A program made the position numbers and the translations under genes. This document shows positions 1 through 5,609 of a stretch of 5,644 bases of DNA, piece after piece; within the stretch, counting starts at the first letter, position 1, and each line of letters begins with the position of its first letter. The notes beneath the pieces were generated by a model. It did no database searches. It was given only the letters and a program-made list of their open reading frames with translations, and was not told where the DNA came from. The stretch lies in NCBI GenBank assembly GCA_036397095.1, contig DASWJQ010000001.1:1-5644 (forward strand), written 5' to 3'. The DNA comes from DASWJQ01 sp036397095. Lineage in GTDB: Bacteria > Chloroflexota > Anaerolineae > Anaerolineales > E44-bin32.

Positions 1-708
1 GCCAGCCACGGCGGTCAGGGCGGCGGCCCAGCCGAGGGCAAAGGGGATGGTGCCAGCCATGACGGCTTCGGTGGTGGCGTTGACCGGCATGGCCGGAACT
101 GCCGGCAGGCCGAGCTTGTCGAACGGAACATGCGAGATGACCAGGTAAGAGGTGCCGCCGTTTTCGAACTCGCCGTAGATGTAATCGACATACTTGCCGG
201 GCCGGCCGGCCAGCCGGGCGCGGGCTTCGGCCAGCATCTCGTCCCGCCGGCCGAACTGGAAGGCCTCGGTCATGCAGGTCTGAACGCACGCCGGGGGCTG
301 GCCGACATCCAACCGCTGGGTGCACATGGTGCATTTGGTGATCAGCGGCTCGTCGAGCAGTCCTTTGTTCCAGTCGAAGTGCGGCACACCAAACGGGCAG
401 GCGTTCATGCAGTAGCGGCACCCGATGCAGCGTGCAGCGTCGTAGACCACCGGGCCGTCGTCACGTTTGGTCCAGGCGCCGACCGGGCAAGCCGAGGCGC
501 AAGCCGGTTCAAGACAATGCATGCAGTGGTAAGGCATGCTGGCCCGCTCAAGGTCGGGGTAGGTGCCGAAAACGCCGTCACCCGACAACCAGATGCGTGT
601 GTCGTCCATCGGTACATCGTTCTCGGCGCTGCAGGCGACCATGCAGGCCCGGCAGTCGATGCAGCGGGTTGCGTCGAACAGGAAGGCAAAGGGTTGGTCG
701 GACGCCAT
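1..708 (-). CDS. Four-cluster [4Fe-4S] ferredoxin-like beta subunit of a molybdenum oxidoreductase (C-terminus cut by window edge)
   Basis: Electron-transfer subunit expected to pass electrons between the molybdenum subunit encoded just upstream and a membrane partner. The 236 visible residues hold 16 cysteines in four groups: C16-C19-C22-C26, C62-C65-C70-C74, C94-C97-C100-C104 and C126-C129-C141-C145. This is the four-[4Fe-4S] pattern of the DmsB/PsrB/FdnH/HybA family. After the last cluster comes a Gly-Thr-Ser-Tyr-Leu strand and HVPFDKLGLP (193-202), resembling the C-terminal region of HybA and FdnH. A hydrophobic stretch then starts near residue 215 and is still running at the edge, probably a membrane anchor. 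No signal peptide is visible; partners of this family usually ride out of the cell on the alpha subunit's Tat signal. The ATG at 708 is preceded by AGAGGGA (714-720), which overlaps the stop codon of the catalytic gene, and lies 10 bases after that stop. The family call is firm; the exact partner chemistry is inferred. Confidence 0.93.
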   Translation of the reverse strand, partial: MASDQPFAFLFDATRCIDCRACMVACSAENDVPMDDTRIWLSGDGVFGTYPDLERASMPYHCMHCLEPACASACPVGAWTKRDDGPVVYDAARCIGCRYCMNACPFGVPHFDWNKGLLDEPLITKCTMCTQRLDVGQPPACVQTCMTEAFQFGRRDEMLAEARARLAGRPGKYVDYIYGEFENGGTSYLVISHVPFDKLGLPAVPAMPVNATTEAVMAGTIPFALGWAAALTAVAG

Positions 709-718
709 CGATGTCCCT

Positions 719-2917
719 CTAGGCACTTTCTACCGTGACAAACGTCTGGCTGAGGGCCTGGCCGCCGCTGATCGGATCGGTGTAGGTCACGTGCAGATCC
801 GAATCGCTGCCCCCGTGGCCAAAGGCGGTGCGCAGCCCTTTGGAGCGATGGCCGTAGCCGGCTGCCATAAACAGGCAGTCGGGCCGGATAGCAGGCGTGG
901 CCAACAGCTTGACCTCAACTTCCCCAACCGGGCTCGTGACCCGGACAAGCTGTCCGTCCTTTAAGCCACGTTCCTGGGCGACCGTCTCATTCATCCACAG
1001 CCGAGGCTCGTCTTCATATTTGTGCAGATACTGGTTGTTTTGTGTCGCAAACTGGGTGTGCTGCCCGACCTTACCGGTCAGCAGATAGAACTGGCCCGGC
1101 TCCGGGGCCGGTGGTTCCTCCCAGGTTGGCCATGGCGAGAAGCCTGCCCGGGCCAGGGTTTCCGAATAGACCTCGATCTTGCCTGAGGGCGTATTGAAGC
1201 TGATCTCTTGGCTGGGCTCGGGCGGTCGTACGAGCGGTTCTGCGTAGCCGGCCTGCTTGAGCGACGCCAGGTCGATGCCAGTGGGCGCCAACTGCTGGCG
1301 CAGGTAATCCTCTTCGTCCGAATACTGGAAGTAGTCGGCCAGGCCGAGCCGTTCACCCAACTGCTGGTAGATCCACAGCGCCGACCGCGCCTCGCCCTGG
1401 GCTTCGACCACCGGTTGGCGGATGAATACCTTGCCGTCCAGCGCGTAGAGCGGGTCATAGCGTTCGAGGTAGGAAGACTCAGGTAGCACCACATCGGCGT
1501 ACCAGGCGGTGTCGTTCATGATCACGTCAATGTCGACGATGAAGTCAAGCTTGCCGATAGCCTGCAGCGTGCGTGCGCGATCGGGTAGGGAAAGGACCGG
1601 GTTCTGGCGGGAGATGAACCAGCCGCGGGCTTGATAGGGCTGGCCGGTCAACATCGCATCTCGCAGCTCCTGAAACACGCCGAGCTTGAGCGGCACCAAT
1701 GGGTACTTCCAGGGCACACCGTCGAGCCGCATGGCGCTGCTGCGCGGGTAGGACGGCTGTGGCGGGGCGCCCAACTCGACGCCGCCGGCCTCGGGGTTGG
1801 TGGCCAGGAGGCAGCCATTGGGCTCGAAGACATTGCCCACGACGGCGTTGAGCGTGGCCAGGGCCCGCTCGGTCTGGAACGAATTGACGAAATTCGACGT
1901 GCGCCAGCCAGGATGGGCCAGCGCCCGCCGCTTGGCTGCGGCGAACTCGCGGGCGATGCGTTGGATGGTGGCGGCCGGCACGCCCGTCTTCGTTTCGGCC
2001 CAGGCCGGTGTGTATTGGGCCATCGCCGCCGGCAGGTCATCGCAGCCGGCGATGTACTGTCGGGCGAAGTCGCAGTCACCCAGCTCTTCGGTCACAATGA
2101 CGTGGATCATGGCCAACAGGAAGGCGGAATCGGTGCCGGGCCGGATGGGGATCCACTCGTTGGCCTTGGCGGCCGTCTTGGTGAAGCGCGGGTCCAGATA
2201 GACCAGCTTGGCGCCGCGGTCTACCGCCTGAATCAAGGCTCGGGTTTCCGAGGTGGAGACGGCTTCGGCCAGGTTGCGCCCGACCAGCAGGATGTATTCG
2301 ACGTCGTCGTAGTTGCGGCCCGGCTCCTCGATTCCGTACGTCAGGAGGAAGGCCGTGACCATCGAGTTGAAGCACAAACTGCGCTGGGTGCCGTAGTTGG
2401 GCGAACCATAGGCGTTGAGCAAGTTTTCAAACTGCAGTTGCGACAGATTGTGCGTGCTGGAGAAAACCATGGCTTCCGCGCCATAGTTCTGGCGGATTGC
2501 CAGCATCTTGCTGGCGGTCAGGTCGAGGGCCTCGTCCCATGTGGCCTGTCGAAACAGGCCGCCGCCTCGCTCGCCAACCCTGATCATGGGATGCAGTACA
2601 CGGTCCCGGTCGTAAGTTGTCATCAAGCCGGATTGGCCGCGGGCGCACAGCTTGCCCTGGGAGTGGGGATGGTCGGGATTGCCCTCCAGCTTGACCACGC
2701 GGCCGCCTTCGACCCTGGCCAGCACGCCACAGCGCCAGACACACATCTCGCACACGGTTGGGATCAGCCCATCACCGGCGGCCGTCAGGAGCCCGTTGCG
2801 GCGGGCGGCCTGCGCCACCTTTGGTGGGACCATGGTGCTCAAGCCGATCGCCCCGAGGGTCGCTCCGCCTAGCTTGAGAAAATCACGACGACTGGTGATA
2901 GCAGCACGATCGGTCAT
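719..2917 (-). CDS. Tat-exported molybdopterin oxidoreductase, thiosulfate/polysulfide reductase (PhsA/PsrA)-like catalytic subunit
   Basis: Catalytic subunit of the DMSO-reductase superfamily, 732 residues with the chosen start. The N-terminus has a twin-arginine signal (SRRDFLK, Arg10-Arg11) followed by a hydrophobic Gly/Ala/Leu stretch ending near AQAA, so the folded protein is probably exported. C56-x2-C59-x3-C63-x27-C91 is the [4Fe-4S] site of the N-terminal Fe4S4 domain. The central molybdopterin domain follows, with Cys182 in SLCFNS at the place where this family supplies the molybdenum ligand; a Cys there fits thiosulfate/polysulfide, tetrathionate, arsenate and nitrate (Nap) enzymes rather than a Ser or SeCys enzyme. 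The dinucleotide-binding domain begins near residue 610 (YLLTGK). The length fits PhsA/PsrA (about 750) better than TtrA or ArrA, which are longer. A TTG at 2938 would add seven residues, but the ATG at 2917 has GAGG five bases upstream. Substrate is inferred from length and from the YeeE neighbours; polysulfide, thiosulfate or another oxyanion cannot be told apart here. Confidence 0.9.
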   Translation of the reverse strand: MTDRAAITSRRDFLKLGGATLGAIGLSTMVPPKVAQAARRNGLLTAAGDGLIPTVCEMCVWRCGVLARVEGGRVVKLEGNPDHPHSQGKLCARGQSGLMTTYDRDRVLHPMIRVGERGGGLFRQATWDEALDLTASKMLAIRQNYGAEAMVFSSTHNLSQLQFENLLNAYGSPNYGTQRSLCFNSMVTAFLLTYGIEEPGRNYDDVEYILLVGRNLAEAVSTSETRALIQAVDRGAKLVYLDPRFTKTAAKANEWIPIRPGTDSAFLLAMIHVIVTEELGDCDFARQYIAGCDDLPAAMAQYTPAWAETKTGVPAATIQRIAREFAAAKRRALAHPGWRTSNFVNSFQTERALATLNAVVGNVFEPNGCLLATNPEAGGVELGAPPQPSYPRSSAMRLDGVPWKYPLVPLKLGVFQELRDAMLTGQPYQARGWFISRQNPVLSLPDRARTLQAIGKLDFIVDIDVIMNDTAWYADVVLPESSYLERYDPLYALDGKVFIRQPVVEAQGEARSALWIYQQLGERLGLADYFQYSDEEDYLRQQLAPTGIDLASLKQAGYAEPLVRPPEPSQEISFNTPSGKIEVYSETLARAGFSPWPTWEEPPAPEPGQFYLLTGKVGQHTQFATQNNQYLHKYEDEPRLWMNETVAQERGLKDGQLVRVTSPVGEVEVKLLATPAIRPDCLFMAAGYGHRSKGLRTAFGHGGSDSDLHVTYTDPISGGQALSQTFVTVESA

Positions 2918-2922
2918 GCATG

Positions 2923-2926
2923 CCTC
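2923..2926 (-). promoter_or_regulatory. Ribosome binding site deciding the start of the molybdenum subunit
   Basis: GAGG on the minus strand lies five bases before the ATG at 2917. The alternative in-frame TTG at 2938 has no convincing purine-rich site before it. This supports the start that places the twin arginines at residues 10-11, a normal position for a Tat signal. Confidence 0.6.
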
Positions 2927-2951
2927 GTTTCCATCCAACCAGCCGCACTAT

Positions 2952-3512
2952 TCACTTGCCGACGGCCAGCCGGTCACGGCGGATCATGCCGTTGTCGATC
3001 AGATAGAACAGGAACAGACTCATCCCAGCGAACAAGCCGATCAGGAGCCAGCTATTGACGTTCCATAGTTGGCCCAGGGTTACATTGCCGTAGGCGGCCA
3101 GGCGGGAGATCGCCGGGAACACGGATGGGTAGGTCAGGCCGAAAAGTACCGCACCGGTGAGAAATCCCAACAGCCCCGGAATGAGGTAGTCGAGCTTGCC
3201 TTCGCCGGCGCCGGCGACGCACGTGCCGGGGCAGTAGCCGGCCAGGGCCATGCCGACTCCGAAGAGCAAGCCGCCGACCAAATTGCCCACGATGTATGTG
3301 GCGGGCACGGCGGGGAACGTGACCCATCCCAGGCTGCGCATGGCATACAAACCGAGCATTGCGACCGTCAGGCCGCTCATCATGAACTTGAGCACAGCCA
3401 GGTCGGTCAGTCGGAACACGTTGACAATCTTGTGGTACTTGGTCAGGCCGGCCTTGTTCAGCAAGAAGCCAAAGACAACGCCGAGTGTCAGGGCCATCAG
3501 CATGTTCCCCAT
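2952..3512 (-). CDS. YeeE/YedE family membrane protein, second half-transporter (GYCPGTC motif)
   Basis: A 186-residue integral membrane protein of the YeeE/YedE (sulfur transport) family. Hydrophobic segments lie roughly at residues 4-18, 38-57, 72-92, 109-125 and 150-173. The hallmark GYCPGTC (residues 92-98, Cys94 and Cys98) matches the Gly-x-Cys-Pro-Gly-Thr motif of the family. In the structurally studied YeeE (TsuA), conserved pore cysteines relay thiosulfate; the cysteines here suggest the same kind of chemistry, and uptake of thiosulfate or another sulfane-sulfur species is inferred. At half the size of full-length YeeE, it probably pairs with the product of the gene upstream. The ATG at 3512 is preceded by GGAGGAG (3521-3527), which lies inside the end of the upstream gene; the upstream stop is one base away, so translation is probably coupled. 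An upstream TTG (3536) would start within that gene and lacks a suitable site. Confidence 0.9.
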   Translation of the reverse strand: MGNMLMALTLGVVFGFLLNKAGLTKYHKIVNVFRLTDLAVLKFMMSGLTVAMLGLYAMRSLGWVTFPAVPATYIVGNLVGGLLFGVGMALAGYCPGTCVAGAGEGKLDYLIPGLLGFLTGAVLFGLTYPSVFPAISRLAAYGNVTLGQLWNVNSWLLIGLFAGMSLFLFYLIDNGMIRRDRLAVGK

Positions 3513-3513
3513 C

Positions 3514-4047
3514 TCAGTAGCTCCTCCGGTACACAATCAAGGCGGTGGCGATGCCCGAGGCGAACATGCCGGCGATGAACAGGAAGGCCGCCGGGGCCAG
3601 CAGCATCCCCCCTGAAATCGCCAGGCCGCTGGTGCAGCCGCCGGCGATGCCGGCCGCATACTGCAGCACAATCCCGCCGCCGAAGGCAAGGCCCCAGCGC
3701 TTGGCGGTCGATGGTCCAAAGATGGACTGCCATTGCTCATCGGGTTTGGTGCGCCAGCGCAGCGTGCCGGCAGTGGCGGCGCCGAGCATGCCGCCGAAGA
3801 ACATGCCGATGAGCAGCACCACGCTCCAGGTGATTTCGGCTGGCATGACGTAGTTGAAGTACAGATTGTCGAAGGCCTCGGGCGCGATTGCTTTGCCGAG
3901 GATCCCGGCCAGGTTTTCGAAAGCGCCGGAAGCTCCCAGCAGGCTGTTGCTCATGCCGACAGCCAGCAGGCCGACGACGCCCAGCAGACCCCCGGCTAGG
4001 TAGGGTGACCAGGTTTCTTGGGCAAGGAGGCGACGGATTTTGGTCAT
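3514..4047 (-). CDS. YeeE/YedE family membrane protein, first half-transporter (GGCTSG motif)
   Basis: A 177-residue membrane protein, the partner half of a split YeeE/YedE transporter. Hydrophobic segments lie near residues 16-34, 72-94, 118-135 and 142-171. GGCTSG (136-141, Cys138) followed by a Gly/Ala-rich helix is the typical family signature. Cys138 is its only cysteine; at the earlier glycine-rich turn there is GASGA (38-42) and no Cys. The insert between about 44 and 70, rich in Phe, Asn and Tyr (NLYFNYVMP), probably lies outside the membrane. The ATG at 4047 has GGAGA (4053-4057) five bases upstream and starts 14 bases after the cytochrome gene's stop. Two adjacent half-size YeeE/YedE genes next to an ArsR regulator are also known in BigR-type sulfide-responsive operons, which supports a sulfur-related role. 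Family assignment is strong; the transported substrate is inferred. Confidence 0.9.
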   Translation of the reverse strand: MTKIRRLLAQETWSPYLAGGLLGVVGLLAVGMSNSLLGASGAFENLAGILGKAIAPEAFDNLYFNYVMPAEITWSVVLLIGMFFGGMLGAATAGTLRWRTKPDEQWQSIFGPSTAKRWGLAFGGGIVLQYAAGIAGGCTSGLAISGGMLLAPAAFLFIAGMFASGIATALIVYRRSY

Positions 4048-4061
4048 GTGGGTCTCCGTAT

Positions 4062-4940
4062 TCAGTCGTTGACCACGGCTAGCAGCAGGGCGCGCGTTTC
4101 TCGATCCAGGCCGCGAAGTGTCCGGACAAGTTCCGGGTCGAGGCTGGCTAGCCGCTGGAACATGTCCGAGGCGGCTGCCGGATCGGCCAACAATCGCTCC
4201 AGCCCGCGCTGGCCGGCGGGATCCAGCTTCTCAATGGTGGCCAACAGAACTTGGGGATCGCTGACCGATGGAGTGGCTTTCGGCGGCTGGGCCGCGGCCG
4301 ACGGCAAGGATCGCTTGCGGCGCTCGTTCCAGACGACATAGCCGCCCCCACCGAAAACAATTCCCGCGTTCAGCAGTCCCAGGATCAGGTTCCCCTTGTT
4401 GATGGGTTGTGGGACGGTGGCGTCGTACAGCGCGTTGTAATCGATGACGCCGGTGCAGTCGTCTTCGATGGCGCCAAGGCCCGGCGCGGGTGCCGGCGGT
4501 GGGTCGACGGCGGCTACAAGGGCTGCCTGTGCGGGCGCGCCCTCGTCCGCCGCTGCGCTGTCGTCCTGGGAAATCTCGACACCCAGGACGGTGCCATAGA
4601 CCACGGCCAAGTCATAAGTCTCTTCGGCGTGGCAGGCACTGCAGCTAGTCATCGGGTCGGCCAGCGGCGCCACCATGCCCATGTGGGCAATCTCGGCTTC
4701 CATCGACTGCACGTTGCCGGCATGGCAAAACTGGCAGAAATCGCCAAAGGCGTGCGACACGTGCCAATCACCTTCGGCGTTGACCGGGAACTGGCCCTGG
4801 GTTTCATGACAGGCTTTGCATGACGAGGCTTGCGAGCCGCACTGCGCAGCCGCCGGCGCTGGCGTCAGCAAGGCGGCCAAGCCAACCAGGATCAGGATAG
4901 TGATGGCGGCAAGGATCAGGCTGGATCGGTGGGTTGTCAT
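4062..4940 (-). CDS. Membrane-anchored three-haem cytochrome c with cytoplasmic C-terminal helical domain
   Basis: Predicted extracytoplasmic electron carrier of 292 residues. Residues 1-32 form a signal peptide (MTTHRSS, a long Leu/Ile/Ala core, probable cleavage after Ala30-Ala31-Ala32). Three CxxCH haem c sites follow: C41-H45, C69-H73 and C100-H104. His60, His63 (WHVSH) and His86 (AHMGM) are exactly three spare histidines, enough for bis-His ligation of all three haems (inference). Cys34 and Cys162 remain and might form a disulfide. Residues 125-157 are a low-complexity Ala/Pro/Asp linker. One membrane helix spans about 184-204 and is followed by ERRKRS, so the positive-inside rule puts residues 211-292 in the cytoplasm. 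That tail is helical and Leu/Asp-rich with repeated LDP/LDR units. The ATG at 4940 has GGAG (4947-4950) six bases upstream; the frame stays open further upstream, but only as a shadow of the regulator gene. Not an obvious NapC/NrfH protein; likely links the sulfur enzyme or transporter to electron transfer. Confidence 0.88.
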   Translation of the reverse strand: MTTHRSSLILAAITILILVGLAALLTPAPAAAQCGSQASSCKACHETQGQFPVNAEGDWHVSHAFGDFCQFCHAGNVQSMEAEIAHMGMVAPLADPMTSCSACHAEETYDLAVVYGTVLGVEISQDDSAAADEGAPAQAALVAAVDPPPAPAPGLGAIEDDCTGVIDYNALYDATVPQPINKGNLILGLLNAGIVFGGGGYVVWNERRKRSLPSAAAQPPKATPSVSDPQVLLATIEKLDPAGQRGLERLLADPAAASDMFQRLASLDPELVRTLRGLDRETRALLLAVVND

Positions 4941-4963
4941 AGGCTGCTCCGCGAGGGCGGGTC

Positions 4964-5296
4964 TTATGGAGCCCGGCTGACGACCGAAGCCCGCCGGTCG
5001 AAGATGTCGCCCATCATGGCCCGCAGCAAGTCGAGGGCCTCGATAAGGCGCCGGTCGGCAAGCGAGTAAATGACGGTGGTGCCGGCTCGTTCGGTCTGGA
5101 CGAGACCCCGCTCGCGCAAGATCTTGAGATGGCGTGAGACGGTCGGCTGGGGCAGGTTGAGGGTGGCGGCCAGGTCGCCCACGCTGTGCTCGGTCTGAGC
5201 CAGCGTGTACAGGATCATGAGCCTCTTGGGATCGGCCAACCCGCTGCACAGGTTGGCATGCAGTTCGTGCAGCTCGTGCTCCAGCATCTCTTCCAT
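4964..5296 (-). CDS. ArsR-family winged-helix transcriptional regulator
   Basis: A 110-residue ArsR/SmtB-type repressor, the first gene of the operon and its probable local regulator. The fold signature is clear: the ADPKRLMILYTL helix (21-32), SVGDLAATL (38-46), the recognition helix QPTVSRHLKILRERGLV (50-66), then the wing TERAGTTVIYSL (68-79) and a final dimerisation helix (81-99). The CxC of the metal-sensing alpha-3 site is absent (SVGDL instead). The Cys pair of SqrR/BigR persulfide sensors is also absent: Tyr30 stands where one would be, and the last helix has no Cys. The only cysteine is Cys17, at the end of an N-terminal helix with His7, His10 and His13. The ATG at 5296 gives the usual family length and has GAGAG (5301-5305) four bases upstream. 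An ATG at 5386 would add 30 residues that read through an AT-rich operator-like region and look non-coding. The inducer is unknown; a sulfur species would fit the operon. Confidence 0.9.
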   Translation of the reverse strand: MEEMLEHELHELHANLCSGLADPKRLMILYTLAQTEHSVGDLAATLNLPQPTVSRHLKILRERGLVQTERAGTTVIYSLADRRLIEALDLLRAMMGDIFDRRASVVSRAP

Positions 5297-5307
5297 ATGG
5301 CTCTCGC

Positions 5308-5347
5308 TTCTATTCGGATGAACGAATGGTTCTATTTGTGAAAATAG
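5308..5347. promoter_or_regulatory. Candidate ArsR operator / promoter region with inverted and direct repeats
   Basis: This AT-rich stretch lies 12 to 51 bases upstream of the regulator's ATG. It contains a perfect inverted repeat with 5-base arms, ATTCG / CGAAT (5312-5316 and 5323-5327, 6-base spacer). A second has 6-base arms, CTATTT / AAATAG (5332-5337 and 5342-5347, 4-base spacer). TTCTATT occurs twice as a direct repeat (5308-5314 and 5330-5336), 22 bases apart, close to two helical turns. ArsR proteins usually bind AT-rich dyads over their own promoter, so autoregulation here is a reasonable inference. Which of the dyads is the operator cannot be decided from sequence. Confidence 0.45.
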
Positions 5348-5483
5348 TAACGAAGAGATTCGAGGCAGCGTAGTGACAAGCGTCATCGAGGTTGGTGTCA
5401 GCTGTCATACCGGCCAGCTAGCAAATGGCGCCGTTGCCGACCCTCGGGCGGGTCAAAACGAGCCTCTGCTGGGCCATAGCACA

Positions 5484-5532
5484 GCCAGGGGGGCCTTCCT
5501 ACCCAATAACGGAGGGAAAGCCTCCCGCTGGC
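5484..5532. repeat. Long imperfect inverted repeat / hairpin
   Basis: Bases 5488-5503 can pair with 5511-5526 around a 7-base loop (5504-5510). Of 16 positions, 12 are Watson-Crick pairs, two are G-T and two are mismatches. GCCA (5484-5487) then pairs with TGGC (5529-5532) across a 2-base bulge, giving about 18 pairs overall. No T-run follows on either strand, so it is not a standard intrinsic terminator. It lies about 78 bases before the divergent start codon and could be a leader RNA structure, a protein-binding palindrome or a dispersed repeat. I could not match it to a riboswitch class that I know. Confidence 0.55.
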
Positions 5533-5609
5533 GATGTGATCCTAGGCTCATGACCCAGGCGCCGGCGCCGTCTAAGGTAGTGGTGGCAGTCAGCCGGTTG
5601 GAGGCTCCA

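Larger units (their letters stand above)
5297..5609. other. Divergent intergenic regulatory region
   Basis: About 313 bases between the ArsR gene (leftward) and a probable rightward gene. The part nearest the regulator (5308-5350) is clearly more AT-rich than the rest of the window and carries short inverted and direct repeats. The middle (5374-5407) has several TGTCA/TGAC elements, and 5484-5532 can fold into a long imperfect hairpin. I could not place a convincing -35/-10 pair for either direction: TACTAT (5344-5349, minus strand) resembles a -10 box but has no good -35 at normal spacing. Confidence 0.6.

Noticed and set aside
130..738. Plus-strand open frame of about 200 codons opposite the iron-sulfur subunit
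   Set aside because: The minus strand encodes 16 cysteines in perfect cluster spacing; the plus-strand translation has no recognisable features.
1631..2872. A long plus-strand open frame of about 413 codons opposite the molybdenum subunit gene
   Set aside because: It lies entirely antisense to a gene with clear family motifs, has no domain that I recognise, and is the expected shadow of high-GC codon use.
4941..5249. Upstream extension of the cytochrome frame through the regulator gene, about 100 codons
   Set aside because: The extension is rich in Arg, Pro and His, typical of out-of-frame GC-rich DNA, overlaps the ArsR gene in another frame, and would bury the obvious signal peptide inside the protein.
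5297..5386. Thirty-residue N-terminal extension of the ArsR protein from an ATG at 5386
   Set aside because: It would translate through the AT-rich dyads, exceeds the usual family length, and the ATG at 5296 gives a normal ArsR protein.
5439..5454. Small hairpin GACCC/GGGTC as a terminator
   Set aside because: Only five pairs with a six-base loop, no proper T-run, and no gene ending next to it on either strand.
5484..5532. The long hairpin as a known riboswitch (c-di-GMP, Moco, fluoride, ZTP or SAM classes considered)
   Set aside because: I compared remembered consensus elements by eye and found only short partial resemblance; no class-defining core could be placed.
5537..5550. TGA-N8-TCA palindrome centred on CCTAGG, resembling a CRP/FNR site
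   Set aside because: The half-site spacing is two bases too long for CRP or FNR, and the outer bases do not match either consensus.
5558..5569. Self-complementary GGCGCC doublet
   Set aside because: A short GC palindrome is expected by chance in DNA of this composition and shows no link to another feature.
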